Of a DNA stretch of 6,615 nucleotides, positions 5,824-6,615 are shown one piece after another. Every line of letters begins with the position of its first letter. Positions within the stretch are counted from its first letter, which is position 1. Position numbers and translations under genes: made by a program. The stretch lies in assembly GCA_031431035.1 (NCBI GenBank), contig JANPCR010000104.1, forward strand, positions 1 through 6,615, read 5' to 3'. The DNA is from JANYCG01 sp031431035. GTDB lineage: Bacteria; Pseudomonadota; Gammaproteobacteria; Burkholderiales; Burkholderiaceae_C. The notes beneath the pieces were generated by a model. The model worked only from the letters and a program-made list of their open reading frames with translations. It did no database searches and was not told the DNA's origin.

Positions 5824-5846
5824 ACTATAAATACTGTAAAGTATTT
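5824..5846 (-). promoter_or_regulatory. Candidate promoter with overlapping inverted repeat for the 322-residue fasciclin gene
   Basis: On the minus strand TATAGT (5829-5824) matches the -10 consensus at 5 of 6 positions. The best -35 is a weak TTTAAA 16 nt upstream. An inverted repeat, AAATACT (5829-5835) and AGTATTT (5840-5846) around GTAA, lies in the spacer and touches the -10, a typical repressor position. The 5' leader would be about 80 nt. The same AT-rich stretch (5823-5875) must also hold any hisI promoter, but I see no convincing plus-strand pair. Confidence 0.45.
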
Positions 5847-5952
5847 TTAAAATCTAATTGGTAATTTTTTGTATCTGACTAAGCTGTGCCCACACCCCCA
5901 ATGCCCCGCAGAATGCCTGCTTTAGCGCGCCCCAATCGGTAACAATTCACCC

Positions 5953-6342
5953 ATGAACTGGATAGATGAAGTGAAATGGGACGACAAGGGTTTGATTCCC
6001 GTGATCGCCCAGGAAGTCGGCAGCAACGACGTGCTGATGTTCGCGTGGATGAACCGCGAAGCCCTGTTGGCCACCGAAGAAACCGGGCAGGCGGTTTATT
6101 TCAGCCGTTCACGCGGCAAGTTGTGGCGCAAGGGCGAAGAATCTGGCCACGTGCAGCGGGTGCATGAAATCCGGCTGGACTGCGACAATGACGTGCTGCT
6201 GCTGAAAGTCACGCAACTCGGTCATGAACCCGGCGTTGCTTGCCACACGGGTCGGCACAGTTGCTTTTTCAGTCTGCTGAAAGGCGGCGTCTGGCAAATT
6301 ACAGAGCCCGTCTTGAAAGACCCGCAAACCATCTACAAATAG
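5953..6342 (+). CDS. hisI: HisI, phosphoribosyl-AMP cyclohydrolase
   Basis: HisI opens the purine ring of phosphoribosyl-AMP, the third step of histidine synthesis, in the cytoplasm. The 129 residues are a complete stand-alone cyclohydrolase, not the HisIE fusion of enteric bacteria. Motifs are VLMFAWMNREAL (27-38), YFSRSRGKLWRKGEESGH (49-66), LDCDNDVLL with metal-binding Asp76, Asp78 and Asp80 and zinc Cys77, and ACHTGRHSCFF with Cys97 and Cys104. The family N-terminus MNWIDEVKWDDKGLIPVIAQE supports the ATG, although no Shine-Dalgarno is seen. It is separated from hisF by two inverted fasciclin genes and followed after 75 bp by hisE. Confidence 0.97.
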   Translation: MNWIDEVKWDDKGLIPVIAQEVGSNDVLMFAWMNREALLATEETGQAVYFSRSRGKLWRKGEESGHVQRVHEIRLDCDNDVLLLKVTQLGHEPGVACHTGRHSCFFSLLKGGVWQITEPVLKDPQTIYK

Positions 6343-6379
6343 GGGTGGTGTGGCAAGCGGCTAATTAGGCCAAGCCAGC

Positions 6380-6421
6380 ATGAACCTAGACTCCGAGCCA
6401 ACTGACCCGATTTTTCAATGA
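6380..6421 (+). other. 13-codon reading frame whose stop overlaps the hisE start
   Basis: An ATG at 6380 opens a frame encoding MNLDSEPTDPIFQ that stops at TGA 6419-6421, overlapping the hisE ATG as ATGA. This arrangement is used for translational coupling. No Shine-Dalgarno precedes it, and chance is a fair explanation. Confidence 0.25.
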
Positions 6422-6615
6422 CTTCAGTGATTCCTGACCCCACAGCCGACGCGCTGGCCAACTTGGCCGACGTGATTGAATCGCGCTTGCCCAAAAATAA
6501 GGGCGACGCAGACGCCAGCTACGTGGCGCGGCTGCTGCTGAAGGGCCCCGATGCGTTTTTGAAGAAAATTGGCGAAGAAGCCACCGAAGTGGTGATGGCC
6601 GCCAAAGACGCCGAC
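6418..6615 (+). CDS. hisE: HisE, phosphoribosyl-ATP pyrophosphatase, N-terminal part (3' end outside window)
   Basis: HisE removes pyrophosphate from phosphoribosyl-ATP, the second step of the pathway, and supplies HisI. The frame from ATG 6418 is open to the last base, giving 66 residues of a usual 105-125. The all-alpha, MazG-like fold is recognised by SYVARLLLKGPDAFLKKIGEE, in which a Ser-Tyr-Val-Ala helix start (34-37) is followed by KKIGEEATE (49-57) with the metal-binding pattern Glu53-Glu54-x-x-Glu57, and AAKD (61-64). It follows hisI by 75 bp on the same strand, so the two are probably co-transcribed. No Shine-Dalgarno is visible before the ATG. Confidence 0.93.
   Translation, partial: MTSVIPDPTADALANLADVIESRLPKNKGDADASYVARLLLKGPDAFLKKIGEEATEVVMAAKDAD

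Noticed and set aside
6349..6376. Short inverted pieces (TGGC and GCCA, CTAATTAG) between hisI and hisE as a terminator
   Set aside because: The paired segments are only 4 bp, the interior does not pair, and hisE follows directly.

Overview
This window is most likely from a betaproteobacterium of the order Burkholderiales, probably the Comamonadaceae (Rhodoferax/Polaromonas-like). I infer this from the gene order hisH-hisA-hisF-hisI-hisE, separate hisI and hisE genes, GC-rich coding sequence and family-typical protein wording. It was not tested by any search.

The plus strand carries the late part of a histidine biosynthesis cluster: the 3' half of hisH (1-345), hisA (482-1222), hisF (2002-2820), hisI (5953-6342) and the 5' half of hisE (6418 to the window end). 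HisE and HisI hydrolyse and open phosphoribosyl-ATP, HisA isomerises ProFAR to PRFAR, and HisH with HisF converts PRFAR plus glutamine-derived ammonia into imidazole glycerol phosphate and AICAR.

The cluster is broken three times. Between hisH and hisA lies a 116-bp element bounded by perfect 23-bp inverted repeats. Between hisA and hisF lies a toxin-antitoxin pair on the minus strand: an AbrB/MazE-type antitoxin upstream of a PIN-domain VapC-like toxin. Between hisF and hisI lie two minus-strand genes for fasciclin (FAS1) domain lipoproteins of 322 and 531 residues. Because the inserted genes run against the his genes, hisF and hisI-hisE each need their own promoter.

The most interesting spot is the short AT-rich region between the antitoxin gene and hisF (about 1917-2001). 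It holds three in-phase 10-bp repeats, -35-like boxes for the antitoxin on the minus strand and an extended -10-like box for hisF on the plus strand. If the toxin-antitoxin complex autoregulates there, as such complexes usually do, it would also affect hisF transcription. The 324-bp gap between the two fasciclin genes is AT-rich and non-coding. It contains a perfect 22-bp palindrome, a triple 7-bp repeat and a strong hairpin just past the upstream gene. A second inverted repeat sits in the promoter region of the 322-residue fasciclin gene.
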